Of a DNA stretch of 64,000 bases, positions 9,684-19,607 are shown in pieces; the stretch's first letter is position 1, and every line of letters begins with the position of its first letter. The DNA lies in assembly GCF_048544455.1 (NCBI RefSeq), contig NC_133530.1, positions 20,017,748 through 20,081,747 on the forward strand, given 5' to 3'. Position numbers and translations under genes: made by a program. Origin of the DNA: Silene latifolia. Lineage: Eukaryota > Streptophyta > Magnoliopsida > Caryophyllales > Caryophyllaceae. The notes under the pieces are model-generated. The model was not told the DNA's origin, did no database searches, and worked only from the letters and a program-made list of their open reading frames with translations.

Positions 9684-9800
9684 TGTTTTTCGATTTTCAA
9701 GGCATAGAATAATACTTATATATACTCCCTCCAATTCAAGTGGTTGTTTACGTTTGATTAAAATAGTTCTCACAAGAAAATAAAAACGTTTATTATTGCG

Positions 9801-9804
<4 letters not shown>

Positions 9805-9835
<31 letters not shown>
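9805..9835 (+). repeat. Poly(T) tract downstream of A2
   Basis: A run of 31 T lies within the duplicated 3' flank of A2; the matching flank at about 3300 lacks it. It could be a slipped mononucleotide or the tail of a minus-strand retroposition. No adjacent element recognised. Confidence 0.8.
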
Positions 9836-9837
<2 letters not shown>

Positions 9838-9839
9838 GT

Positions 9840-10510
9840 TAGCCATGTGTGTGATGGTGCCAATTATATTGTTTTGCCATGTTCCTTTATATAGCTAAAT
9901 TAAAAATATTTTTGTTGTCGACTAATAATAATACGGAGTAGTTCGTAACTTTGTTGAATAGTCATTTGTTTCGGGTGAAAACAATCAAGTATTCCGAGTA
10001 AAATATAATTAATGTTGAATTTATATTAGCTGTTGCAAAGTGACTGATGATCATCTGCCTCAAGTAGCTAGTTCGACCTCCGACGATGCTCCTCTTGGGT
10101 TTCGACCTTGGCCGTCCTGCACAAGTGACAAACAAAGCAGAACCATTTTTCTCCCTTATGTCCAGTTTGAGACAGTAACTAATAATTATACTAATTGAAC
10201 AACTCCCCAAGGATGAACTCTGCCGGAATTTTAGCAAAGACGGGTCTTACATTGTCCGTTTGCTGCCCAAAAATCGGAGCTAGGAGGAAAAAGCCATCTT
10301 GTTATATAAACCTCTACAGAGTTATACTCCCCTTGATATCGTTTCCTTTCAGGTTATAATGGCCTTCAAAAATAACGCGGTGTGAAAATTTCGACAGGAT
10401 TAATTTTAAATGATACTCAGTGATGGGTGTCTTTATGGCTTGTTTGAGTTTTATTCATTGTCAATCAATCATGTTTATAGAGGTGGTAACTAAGTTGCGA
10501 AACTCCAAAT
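9840..10510. other. Intergenic region between A2 and B2, no gene recognised
   Basis: AT-rich. The part from about 10340 (CTTTCAGGTTATAATGGCC and on) matches the spacer right of A1 at about 6150-6290, so it is part of the duplicated A-B unit. A minus-strand open stretch at 9962-10237 has no recognisable domain and is left out. Confidence 0.5.
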
Positions 10511-10518
10511 TAAACTCT

Positions 10519-10800
10519 TCAACTGTAGAGATTTTTTAGTATGAGCCACTCATAAAATAATAAAGATAATAAGAATCGGAAAAATAATAAGGATACAATA
10601 TTTACGAGGTTCACCAAATTGCCAACATCTTCACTATTGTCGCACTAGGAATTTTATTGATCACTCACAATATGAGGATACAAATTACAATACTTTCCTC
10701 GTCTTTTGTAGCTAATCACGAGCTATAACTCCAAGACATAATAACTATGTATAACATCTACCAAAGTTGGCTGGTGTGAGTGATAAAGGCTATCATCTCT
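10519..10800. mobile_element. Unclassified insertion in the B2 3' flank
   Basis: The B1 3' flank (6310-6360) runs directly from TTCAACTAG into TAAAATTACAGTAACAAAACAG. In the B2 flank the same two parts are separated by about 280 bases that start GTAGAGAT and end ATCTCTTA, a possible short inverted end. The insert is noncoding and LTR-like in texture. Family not determined. Confidence 0.4.
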
Positions 10801-11026
10801 TAAAATTACAGTAACAAAACAGAGTAAAAGTATAATAAAACGGATGTTATGTTGAAAATTTCTTAGTTTTGATGCGCATTGAAAAGGCACTAAATAAACA
10901 CCACCAAGGTAAACGAAAGAAACTCCGTAGATTAGAGCAAAATAAACCGACAAAGGATTCAATTTTTGAGCTGACCACGAAGGACTTATCGATTTTGAGC
11001 TGACGACGAAGGACTTATATAAACCA

Positions 11027-12235
11027 TCAAAGGAAATGATTTCTCCATTTCTTACCATTTTCAATCTGTTCGTGTGTTGGTGGAGGAATCCATAATGACT
11101 TAAATGGTGTCATCGAAAGATCCCCCATGTCTAGAATAGGTATTATGGATCCGTCTTTTAAATCAAACACCCTTAAATCATCTGCTATATAAATCGAATC
11201 CGACTTTAACCCACCAGGACCACATCGCTCAACTGGTACTGCAAATGACTCACTTCCTTGGCCTATGAAGAACGCGTGATCATCAAGCTTTTTCGTATAA
11301 CTCATCTTCTCCCCGACCAAATCAAACCTAAACACGTCTATCGCACGCGTCTGAGAAACGCCTAGCTCCCTATTGTGGTGCCTTACTACCAGGTACAAAA
11401 CCCGATCTCCTCGCCCACCCTCGTCTCCAGTCAACACCAAATACCTATCCTGATGACAACGCGCCCTTAACTCCATCTCAAACGTCTCAAACTCATAATT
11501 AGAATCGTGTGCTACATTAATCCGAGAAGTGACATTTATACGGTTATCAGAAATATCCCATAGTTCAACAACCCATGGACCGTATTCATTACCATGACAG
11601 GAAAGCTTATAAACCGTTTTAGTCTTTTGACAATATACGATAGGTGGATCATCCTTGTGGAATAGGTTAGGGTACCGAATCCAAGTCGATTCAACAGTGT
11701 AATCATCATCATCATCTGGCCTTTCATAATTGTAATCATATGACCGTGGAACATAAAAATCATGGTAGTCCTTGGGGGTTGGATTTTGAGGGTGATACCT
11801 GGGATAACAAAGAAATGTTTCATGATCGCCGACTTTAGTGTAAAATCGAATCAAGGAGGGATGATCATGATTAGATGTGTCGAGTTCGTATGCCGTCCCT
11901 CCGCCAGAGTGGATATTTTTGAAACAAATCTTTCCTATATTAACAACTGCAAGTGACCCGCGACTCGATCCAACGGATAAATTGTAACAATCGGTACCGC
12001 ATAGATTCCATCTTTCAAGTTTGAGAAGTCTCTTGTCTACAATGTTGAAGAAATTCTCAAAGTTTATATTATGTGGAGCCAAATAGCCTGAGGGGATGAT
12101 ATCGCTCGGTACCCGTAGCCATGGTGTCGGTATCGGTGGCAATGTCGAGATCCGTCGCGCGGTAGTTGTCGTGCTGGTACGGATCAAGGCGGTAATATGC
12201 TTTAGTGCTCTTCCCGCAAAACCAATGCCTGCCAT
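11027..12235 (-). CDS. Type B organellar DUF295/KIB1-4 beta-propeller-like protein (B2)
   Basis: Intronless 402 residues, convergent with A2. Presequence MAGIGFAGRALKHITALIRT with RRIS at about 27-30, then TPWLRVPSDI. It shares with B1 the YVPRSYDYNYER block, an Asp run (PDDDDDYT), CHGNEYGPW and VVRHHNRELGV, marking B1 and B2 as the closest pair. It carries a small private insertion PSGYLAPHNIN near residue 50. All DUF295 C-terminal blocks are intact (YLVLTGDEGGRGD, FRFDLVGEKMSYTKKLDDHAFFIGQGSESF, SIYIADDLRVFDLKDGSIIPILD). The last residues (ENGKKWRNHFL) differ from the other copies because the 3' end has diverged. Confidence 0.85.
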   Translation of the reverse strand: MAGIGFAGRALKHITALIRTSTTTTARRISTLPPIPTPWLRVPSDIIPSGYLAPHNINFENFFNIVDKRLLKLERWNLCGTDCYNLSVGSSRGSLAVVNIGKICFKNIHSGGGTAYELDTSNHDHPSLIRFYTKVGDHETFLCYPRYHPQNPTPKDYHDFYVPRSYDYNYERPDDDDDYTVESTWIRYPNLFHKDDPPIVYCQKTKTVYKLSCHGNEYGPWVVELWDISDNRINVTSRINVAHDSNYEFETFEMELRARCHQDRYLVLTGDEGGRGDRVLYLVVRHHNRELGVSQTRAIDVFRFDLVGEKMSYTKKLDDHAFFIGQGSESFAVPVERCGPGGLKSDSIYIADDLRVFDLKDGSIIPILDMGDLSMTPFKSLWIPPPTHEQIENGKKWRNHFL

Positions 12236-12568
12236 TCTATGTTTGCACCGCCACTACTCTAAATTTCTCTTTTGAGGGATTTTTTTTTTTTTTTTGTGAG
12301 AAGATTTAGAAAATAGAAAATTTCCGTGACTTGTATAAATATATCTTTTAAGATTCTTAAAAAATATATTCTATCCTATGATAATAATATTCTATTATTA
12401 TAGTGTATACTATATACTATTATCACGTCGATATCTATATCTTTTCAAACAAGAAACTCTTTGGGAACGAAATTAAAGGAAGTTCGATAACCTAACAATC
12501 CGATTAACCCGTTTTCGAGGTCAAATATAAAGTACATATCTAATACGGAGTATAACCTAAAAGAAATC

Positions 12569-12812
12569 ATGATGGCTCTACGCAACATTACTTTCAATCA
12601 TTGTGTCTGCAATACTAGTATAAACTATACTGCGCAACATTACCAATCATTGCGTCCACAAAAAAAATCGTATCGTCAATTTTCATCATCGACAATAATT
12701 TCCAAGAACTATCTTTTCCTAAATCTTCTAAAAAAATCCCTCATAGGAGAAATTTAGAGTACTGCCGTGTAACTGTATCGTCAATTTTCATCATCAACAA
12801 TAAAGTACAGTG
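12569..12812 (+). pseudogene. Mosaic type A / type B DUF295 pseudogene
   Basis: It starts as a type A gene (ATGATGGCTCTACGC; presequence block YRQFSSS at about 12668-12690). After the ISKN codons it switches at about 12713 to the 5' untranslated leader of a type B gene (the CTTTTCCTAAATCTTCTAA and GTACTGCCGTGTAA blocks, as at 28780-28838). It then repeats part of the type A presequence coding region again at about 12773-12803. No DUF295 body follows. Type A leader sequence with AATATAAA lies upstream (12525-12532). Confidence 0.8.
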
Positions 12813-13497
12813 GTTGCTTTAAGTTGTGGTGCATCTTTAATCAATGAAGTAAAACAGTCATTCGACCAAATTCTAGCGCAATAGGTCATTTGAAAAAAGA
12901 CATGGCCTGACATAGGTAAGGTTGCGAAAATCGGACTTTCATTCTTATAATTTTATTTTCTAGTAAGGGTTTGATTTGTAATCTTATGATAATAGAAGCA
13001 AAAAGACTACAATAACGTCTATGAATATCGTCATTAACGGCAAACTGAACATGTAGATTAACTAGGTCACACGGCGGATGGAGTATTGAAGTTGCACCGC
13101 AAAGACGGGTCTGTTGGTGGGGGAATGAGTGGCGCAATGGAAGGGGTGGCGGCCTGGGGTGGGAGATGGTGGGACTGTGGGAGAGAGTTGAAATGGTAAT
13201 ATTGAAAATGAGGGGAGTTGAAATGAGAGGGGTAAAACGGTAAATTATCATGTACATGAATGAGCTAACACCCTAAATCAAATACTTAAATACAATAAAT
13301 TATACAAGGAAGGAATATACAAATTGGTCCCAAGAATCAAAATAAGGAAGCAATAACTTTGATAAGATTCCTTTATTGATGATTTCATAATATTGGATTG
13401 GATTGATTTGTTTCCTAATAATATTGGAAACTATCCTATGTTTAGGGAAGTAAATAACTACCATTATTTACATAATATATTTATTTATATTAATTAA
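12806..13497. other. Array flank, shared with 35325-35480; no gene
   Basis: From CAGTGGTTGCTT through GTCATTCGACCAAATTCTAG and CATAGGTAAGGTTGCG this matches the sequence at 35325-35440, downstream of B3. It is therefore array spacer, carried along with gene fragments. The remainder is AT-rich and noncoding. A minus-strand open stretch at 12886-13257 has no recognisable domain. Confidence 0.5.
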
Positions 13498-13535
13498 CTA
13501 GTTTAGAACCCGTGCAAAAATGCACGGAGGTATAT
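13498..13535 (-). mobile_element. Helitron 3' terminus (minus strand)
   Basis: On the minus strand the sequence shows CCGTGCATTTTTGCACGG (hairpin) then GTTCTAAACTAG followed by T. This is the same 3' signature as the Helitron ending at 56936. The element would extend to the right; its 5' TC end was not located, so only the terminus is annotated. Confidence 0.5.
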
Positions 13536-13890
13536 AAATAACATGTACTCCGTATAACTAAGTTTTAAAAGTTTATACTTCCAAAGACTAAGGTAATAGA
13601 AGAAATTTTCTCAGGATAAATTAGAAATTAATATTGCATTAATATGGGTCAATCCGTAAATGTGAGAGAGCCAAAGAAAGGCAAATTTACTCTATGCTAA
13701 AGTACACATTTCAATTATTAGTCATTATAACGTCATTCATAAATATACTTGACCACGTAGAAAGATAGTTTATTGAATTAAGCTATTTATAAAGAACAAC
13801 TGGTCTCCCTTATATCCAGTTAAAATGTAACCATTTTATGATAAAACTAAAAGTAATCATCTACAAATTCTTATTTATCAGATAATGATT

Positions 13891-13953
13891 ACATTTTATC
13901 ATAAAATGAACACATTTTATCATAAAATGAACACATTTTATCATAAAATGAAC
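13891..13953. repeat. Three exact 21-bp repeats, each a palindrome
   Basis: Three perfect head-to-tail copies of a 21-bp unit containing the palindrome ATTTTATCATAAAAT, with a partial fourth copy after 13954 and a related half-site at 13832-13850. Noncoding. Confidence 0.9.
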
Positions 13954-14692
13954 ACATTTTTCCCTCAAAATGAATTTGTATTTAAAGTATCACTCGTCTA
14001 GTCGTCTTAATGAGTGGCAGAGTACATACTCTATTTAGAGAATCATTTCCCTAAACTGTAAGGTTGTAGGTTGTCAATTGTAAAGTAATGTTTGAAGGTC
14101 AAAGCACACAAATGACAGAATATATTTTGAAAATTTTCATTCTTTTACTCTCCATCTCAATTGTTCAGTTATTGTGTAAAAAAGTATCACACTGTGAGAT
14201 TTTCATAATTGTGTAAAAAGACAACTCACTCTCTCGCATTTGTGTAATAGTACAATAATTATTGCGTAAAACGGTCTCATATTATGAGATGGTCCCGTAA
14301 TTAAATGTCGTCAATCTGGATTGTTTAACTTTTATAAGCCAATTCCAATGCTCACAAGAGAATTATATGATAATTTTTTTTTCATATTTTCTTCTTTCAT
14401 GAGAGCAAATTGCGAAGTATTATGGATTTTATACTGCCTATAGTGCCTAGCAAGTAGCAATCCCTCCTTTCAAAATTAATATTTACAAAGTTGTTCCTCT
14501 TACCCCGTAAATCATCATTTACGAAAATTCTCCATACACGTACCTAGTTGTATACCGACTTGATAAATTGTCGAAAGAGTACCCAAACATGCAGAACAAT
14601 GAGGTTAATGCGAGTGTTGCAAAAATAATTTTTTCTTTTCTTAATTCACTCAAATCATTTATAAAATAATCCATCGTTAAATATAGTTATTA

Positions 14693-14968
14693 CTCTCTTC
14701 TATTCTGAATAACTGTCCCATTTGCCATTTCCGTCTATTCACATAACTGTCCCATTTGCCATATTTGGACATGTTTTTTTTTACTTTCCTACCATTGGTT
14801 CTTTTCTTTATTTACCACCCCAACCACCCATAACCCATCATATTCAATATTTTTCATTATTTAACTCCTATATTCTTACCCTTATACAATAATTTTCATT
14901 ATTTTAACTATATTCCTTAATTTTCATGTCATTGTCCAAATGGGACACTTATTCGGAATAGGAGAGAG
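14693..14968. mobile_element. Stowaway-like MITE (276 bp)
   Basis: Terminal inverted repeats of about 33 bp with few mismatches: left CTCTCTTCTATTCTGAATAA, right (inverted) CTCTCTCCTATTCCGAATAA, both continuing GTGTCCCATTTG-like. The element is flanked by TA on each side (14691-14692 and 14969-14970), the Tc1/mariner target duplication. Noncoding. Confidence 0.8.
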
Positions 14969-15071
14969 TATTAAAAATATTTTTTGAGAAAACCATTAAT
15001 AATCATCTTCATTCCCCATTGAGTATATTTTATTCAAAACATAAAATTTAAGACCATTAGCAAAAGTAATA

Positions 15072-15162
15072 CTCCCTCCTATTCAGCCTATACTTCCCAT
15101 TTTATTATAATACTCTTCACATATATTAAAGAAAGGGGAACTATAGGCTGAATAGGATTGAG
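15072..15162. mobile_element. Stowaway-like MITE (91 bp)
   Basis: Inverted ends CTCCCTCCTATTCAGCCTAT and (inverted right end) CTCAATCCTATTCAGCCTAT flank a 40-bp AT-rich core, with TA duplications at 15070-15071 and 15163-15164. The CTCCCTCC terminus is typical of plant Stowaway elements. Confidence 0.8.
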
Positions 15163-15402
15163 TAAATGACTCACATCTTGCCCACCTTCAGAGTGAACAA
15201 ACAAAATCTTCAAAATTATTGATTTGAACAAAGTTAAAATTTTTATAGAGTAACTAACTTTTTAAAATTTTAAAAGTTGAAAATGAAAATTAGAATTGTA
15301 TAGAAAATTGACTGAGATAACAATTTATCTAATTGAAAATGAAATGGGATATCAAAGCACAATTATAACGTTGGAGAAAAAAAAATAAGAGATAAAGATT
15401 TA

Positions 15403-16025
15403 TGATGGGGCATATTCTGCACCGCTGACCAAGTCAACATATTGAGCAAGGTCAAAGATGTCCACAGCAAGTCAACGACTTAGACAGCCTAGCCGATCGG
15501 CCCATCTACTGCAAACTGGGTCCCGGCATGACAACCTGCCGGTAGGGACACATATCCGCGTACTCATATCCAAGACCCCTCGGCGGGTCACGGGGCCCGC
15601 CGGCCGCCCCATAGGTCCCTCGGCCGAGGGTAGATCAGTCTTTCCACCTGCTAGCCACTTGGCCACTTGGCCACTACGTGACAAAAAGGTGAAGTCTATA
15701 AATACTCCTCAACCTTCATTGAGGAAAGGATCCCATCCAATCCAGAAATACGCAACTTGACCTAAATACACTATTCATCTGGTATAATCTTCCTTATCTC
15801 TCTACAATATATTCCTAGCCAATTAGCATACAACTTATACATCTAAGTTTGCGACTTGGGCGTCGGAGTGGGTACGCTTGGCACAAAGCCAAGCCCTCGG
15901 TTCGTTCATTGTTGCGGGGAGAGGCCGAGAGGAACGATTAAGACCAAGGAGAATCCAACTCAAGACATCATTCAACAAGCCACGGGTGGTAACTATACTT
16001 GCTCCGGGAATTACACCCAGGAACA
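15403..16025 (+). repeat. Left LTR of the Retand-like element
   Basis: 623 bp, TG...CA. A TATAAATA box lies at 15697-15704, so U3 would be roughly the first 330 bases. GC-rich first half, AT-rich second half. Matches the right LTR nearly throughout. Confidence 0.85.
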
Positions 16026-16130
16026 ATTGGCGCCCGTCTCGTGGGGATCGGACACTAGAAGCTAGTCACATTCATTCCCAAACAAAAAAAAAAAGAGAAC
16101 AAACAAAAACCCACCCAAAAAGCCGAGAAG

Positions 16131-18262
16131 ATGTCGAAACAAGAAGAGGCGTTCAGAATCGACGAGCCCCTCCACCCGGATGATACCTTCGACAGTGCTC
16201 GAGTCATGCGACCCTCCACCGGCGGAGTAATCCAACCGGAGTTCGGGATGCCAATAACACAGAATCTTGCGCCACGCTTCGCCAACCAAGTCACCCTCAT
16301 GGGACATGTGGTGGACGTGGCATTACCGAAGCAAAACGGATCTCATTGGTAGTACGTCGGCTCACACTTTGTCACACCGACAAGAGCGGCGGAACCCACT
16401 CAAGAGACCGGGGCCGGAATGTGACTCCAAGAGACCGGATAGAGCACTAGAAGAAGTTGGCCCCTGTCAAAACGCCGGAAGAGCCAGAATGCAAGTGGTG
16501 GACATAAGTCTGACGCGCTCGCGGGAGGACAGCGTCACCGCAGCAGACCCACGAGGCCTGCCGGAGGAATGAAAGAAGTCCGACTCACCGCAGTCGGAGA
16601 AGAAGAAGCCCGACTCACGAGTCGGGGAAGAAGCCCTTCTCGCCACGAGGAGAAGAGCCGAACTAGGGACGTGAGGAGCCGATCGCCGCGTGCCGTTCGA
16701 CACGTGGTCGCCCCTCGGCGACTACGTCCTAGAGATCCCGGTGCCAACTAAGCTAAAGTTGCCACCCATATCGTACTCAGGAGAAGGCGACCCATCCGAC
16801 CACGCGGAGGCTTTCGAGTCCCACATGTCGGTATGGGAACAACTGATGAGGTCCAGTGCCGTGTCTTCCCAACGACCTTGCATGGGATGGCACAAAGCTG
16901 GTACAAAGGACTCCCCGATGGATCGATATACGGGTATGGCGACACGAGAGAAAGATTTTTGGCCCGAGTATTCCCGCAATAAGAGGAGGGCCGTCGAAAC
17001 GCGTCGGATCTCCCGACTATCAAGCGGGAGGGAGGCGAGACTCTCCGAAGCTATGTGAAGAGGTTCGACGCCAAGGTTCGGCGGAGTTCGGGATCCGAGC
17101 AATGAGTGGCCGCCTTGCGCGATGAAAGGTCTCCCAAGAGGGGACTTAAAAAATGAGCTCATCAAGTGCGGCGGCCAAAGGTTAGACTCGCCGGGAAGAT
17201 GGCCGACCAGGCCATTAAGGTGGAGGACTACCACAAGACAGGTAGGCCCCAGCCGAGGCCGAGCACTCGAGAAAAGAAGGGCCGCCAGGGAGGAAAACCG
17301 GATGAAAGACGCCGTGACAACAATGGGTCACGGTCCGATGAACGACGCCGTGAGAATAATAGGTCACGGTCTCGATAAATCTGCCGGGAAACAGGACTCG
17401 GCGGGCGCCGGTGGAGTTCGGGAACGTACCACCGAGGCGGTATGATAATAAGACCCCTCTCGTTGTGTCGGCCAAGTCTTCGCCCGAGCAAAACGAGGGC
17501 CGAAGTGGGAGAGACCCCCAAGCCGAAGAGTGACGGTGACACGAGCCGATGTGAGTACCACGGCCACACCGCCATTTAACCAACGATCTGCCGACATCCG
17601 AAGAATGCCATTGAAGAGCCGATCCAGGAAAGGGAGCCTCGGCAAGTACGTCGCCAAAGGCCAAAAGACCGATGTCAGCAGTTTAGATAGGAAATCCGTC
17701 TTCGAACGGATAGGAGTGATCCACGTTGTCATCGGGGGTAATGAGAACGGAGGGTCCGCTCATGGGTACAAGCGGCACTTGAACGAACTATACCAGGCCA
17801 TCAACCGTGCCAAAGACAAGCGACCCCGCTTCTAACATCCCCGATATGACTATTGGAAGGAAGGACTACGTGGGAGTCGTCTCTCCTCATAGCGACCCGC
17901 TTGTAGTCAATTTGGACATATCCAACCACCTGGTCAAGAGATGCACGATTGACACGGTGCCTACACGAACATCATGTTCGGGAGTGCTTCCTCGGCCTTG
18001 GTCGAAGGTCAAAGACTTAAGCCCCGACCAGTCCACCGCATCACGGCTTCTGGGGCCGCCTAGTACCGCTCGGGTCAATCAGCCGCCGATGATGTTCGGC
18101 CGAGGGAATGCGGCCAAAAATCTCCTAGCCGAGTTCGTGGTCATTGACGGCTCGTCCGCCTACAACGCCCTCATAGGCCGAGTCACCCGAGCGAGGCCGA
18201 CGCAGATGATGTCCATCCGGGCACCGCACGGCGATGTATGTCTCGCATCGGGAAGCGCATAA
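16131..18262 (+). pseudogene. Gypsy gag-protease remnant (broken)
   Basis: The first ATG after the primer site (16131) opens a frame of 73 codons (MSKQEEAFRIDEPLHPDD...). Farther on, a Gag-type segment (PTKLKLPPISYSGEGDPSDHAEAFESHM) is found at 16742-16850. A protease-like region (SNHLVKRCTIDT and AEFVVIDGSSAYNALIGR) lies at 17920-18180, typical of Tat-lineage gypsy elements. The segments lie in different frames with stops between them, so no polyprotein can be made. RT is missing altogether. Confidence 0.65.
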
Positions 18263-18650
18263 GCTCGTCTCCAAAGACGAGAATGACGAGGTGGTCAACG
18301 TCCGGATAGCCGCCAGAGGATGCAACATGCAATCCCTCAAAGTGGCAAAGAAATCGGAGAAGGGGAAAAGTCCATCCTTACAACAGGAGGGCGACCCCAT
18401 GGATGCAACTCGGTGATCGGGAAGGTGAGCCCTTGATGAGCCATTAAAACACCGGGAATATCGGATGTAATTCTTGTAGCGGCGGAGGTGTCCAAACATT
18501 TGTGGGCACCCCGACGCATGTTTTCATCTCGAATAAAAATTGCCCAAGTCTTTCGTCGAAGAAATCGCTTTCCCCACGGTCGCTAGAGAACAAACAGACG
18601 CCGACTCACCTTTGTCATATCGACAAGAGCGGCGATCGCCTTCAAGAAAC

Positions 18651-19140
18651 AGCACCGTCGCGGTCACTCCAAGTAGTAGACGCCACGACGGTCACCCCAA
18701 GAGGCGTGACGCCGTCGCGATCACTCCAAGTAGTAGACGCCACGGGAGTCTCCTTCAAGAAACAGCCACCGTCGCAGTCACTCCAAGTAGTAGACGCCAC
18801 GGCGATCACCCCAAGAGGTGTGACGCCGTCGCAGATCCTCCAAGTAGTAGACGCCACGGAGTCTCCTTCAAGAAACAGCACCGTCGCAGATCACTCCAAG
18901 TAGTAGACGCCACGGCGATCACCCCAAGAGGTGTGACGCCGTCGCAGATCACTCCAAGTAGTAGACGCCACGGGAGTCTCCTTCAAGAAACAGCACCGTC
19001 GCATCACTCCAAGTAGTAGACGCCACGGCGATCACCCCGGGAGGTGTGACGCCGTCGCAGATCCTCAAGTAGTAGACGCCACGGGAGTCTCCTTCAAGAA
19101 ACAGGCACCGTCGCAGTCACTCCAAGTAGTAGACGCCACG
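18651..19140 (+). repeat. 57-bp tandem repeat inside the Retand-like element
   Basis: The core AAGTAGTAGACGCCACG recurs nine times, at about 18671, 18728, 18785, 18842, 18898, 18956, 19011, 19067 and 19123 (steps of 55-58 bp). Two unit types alternate: one with CACCCCAAGAGGTGTGACGCC, the other with GTCTCCTTCAAGAAACAGC. The true repeat is therefore a dimer of about 113 bp. A TCACACTGTCATACCGACAAG-like motif flanks it on both sides (18605 and 19150) and appears once more near the gag (16362). Confidence 0.9.
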
Positions 19141-19607
19141 GCAGACGACGGCTCACACTGTCATACCGACAAGAGCGGCATGCACCTAAGGAAGCGGACA
19201 ACTGCGACGGTTATAACAGTAGCGGTTGATACTCATTGAGACGATCAAAATGCCTTGGAAGCGTCGGTTGAGATACGCACTCTAGATCGCCTCGCCCAAG
19301 CCGAGGCGGGAACAAAAGAGACACTGAATTAATAACGGAAGGAGACAACCCAGACGAAGACGAAGACGCTAAAAGGACAGTCGAAGCTCAAATATTAGCG
19401 CAAGGAAAAGAGGTGAAGTAAAAACGAACTCTTATTAAATATGTTCAACGAATTACAAGAAATTACAAGCATAAGCCAAAAGACAAAAGGTTACAGAAAT
19501 TATCTCCCTATGTCCGTTGTTGTTGCTCGCCATCAGCCAGCAGCTTGCACTTTCTTCGATAGGTAACCCCGCAGCTCCTTAGCGGCCTCGGCTTGGCGAC
19601 CTCGGCT

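Larger units (their letters stand above)
13541..15402. other. AT-rich intergenic DNA with MITEs, no gene
   Basis: No gene recognised. Contains the 21-bp palindromic repeat and two Stowaway-like MITEs annotated separately, plus a CGGTCTCATATTATGAGATGG inverted motif near 14271. Confidence 0.6.

Noticed and set aside
9962-10237. Minus-strand 91-residue ORF
   Set aside because: No domain, no signal peptide and not found in the paralogous A1-B1 spacer.
18502-19016. Repetitive basic ORFs in the 57-bp repeat
   Set aside because: The frame stays open only because the unit is near a multiple of three; the proteins in three frames are equally repetitive.
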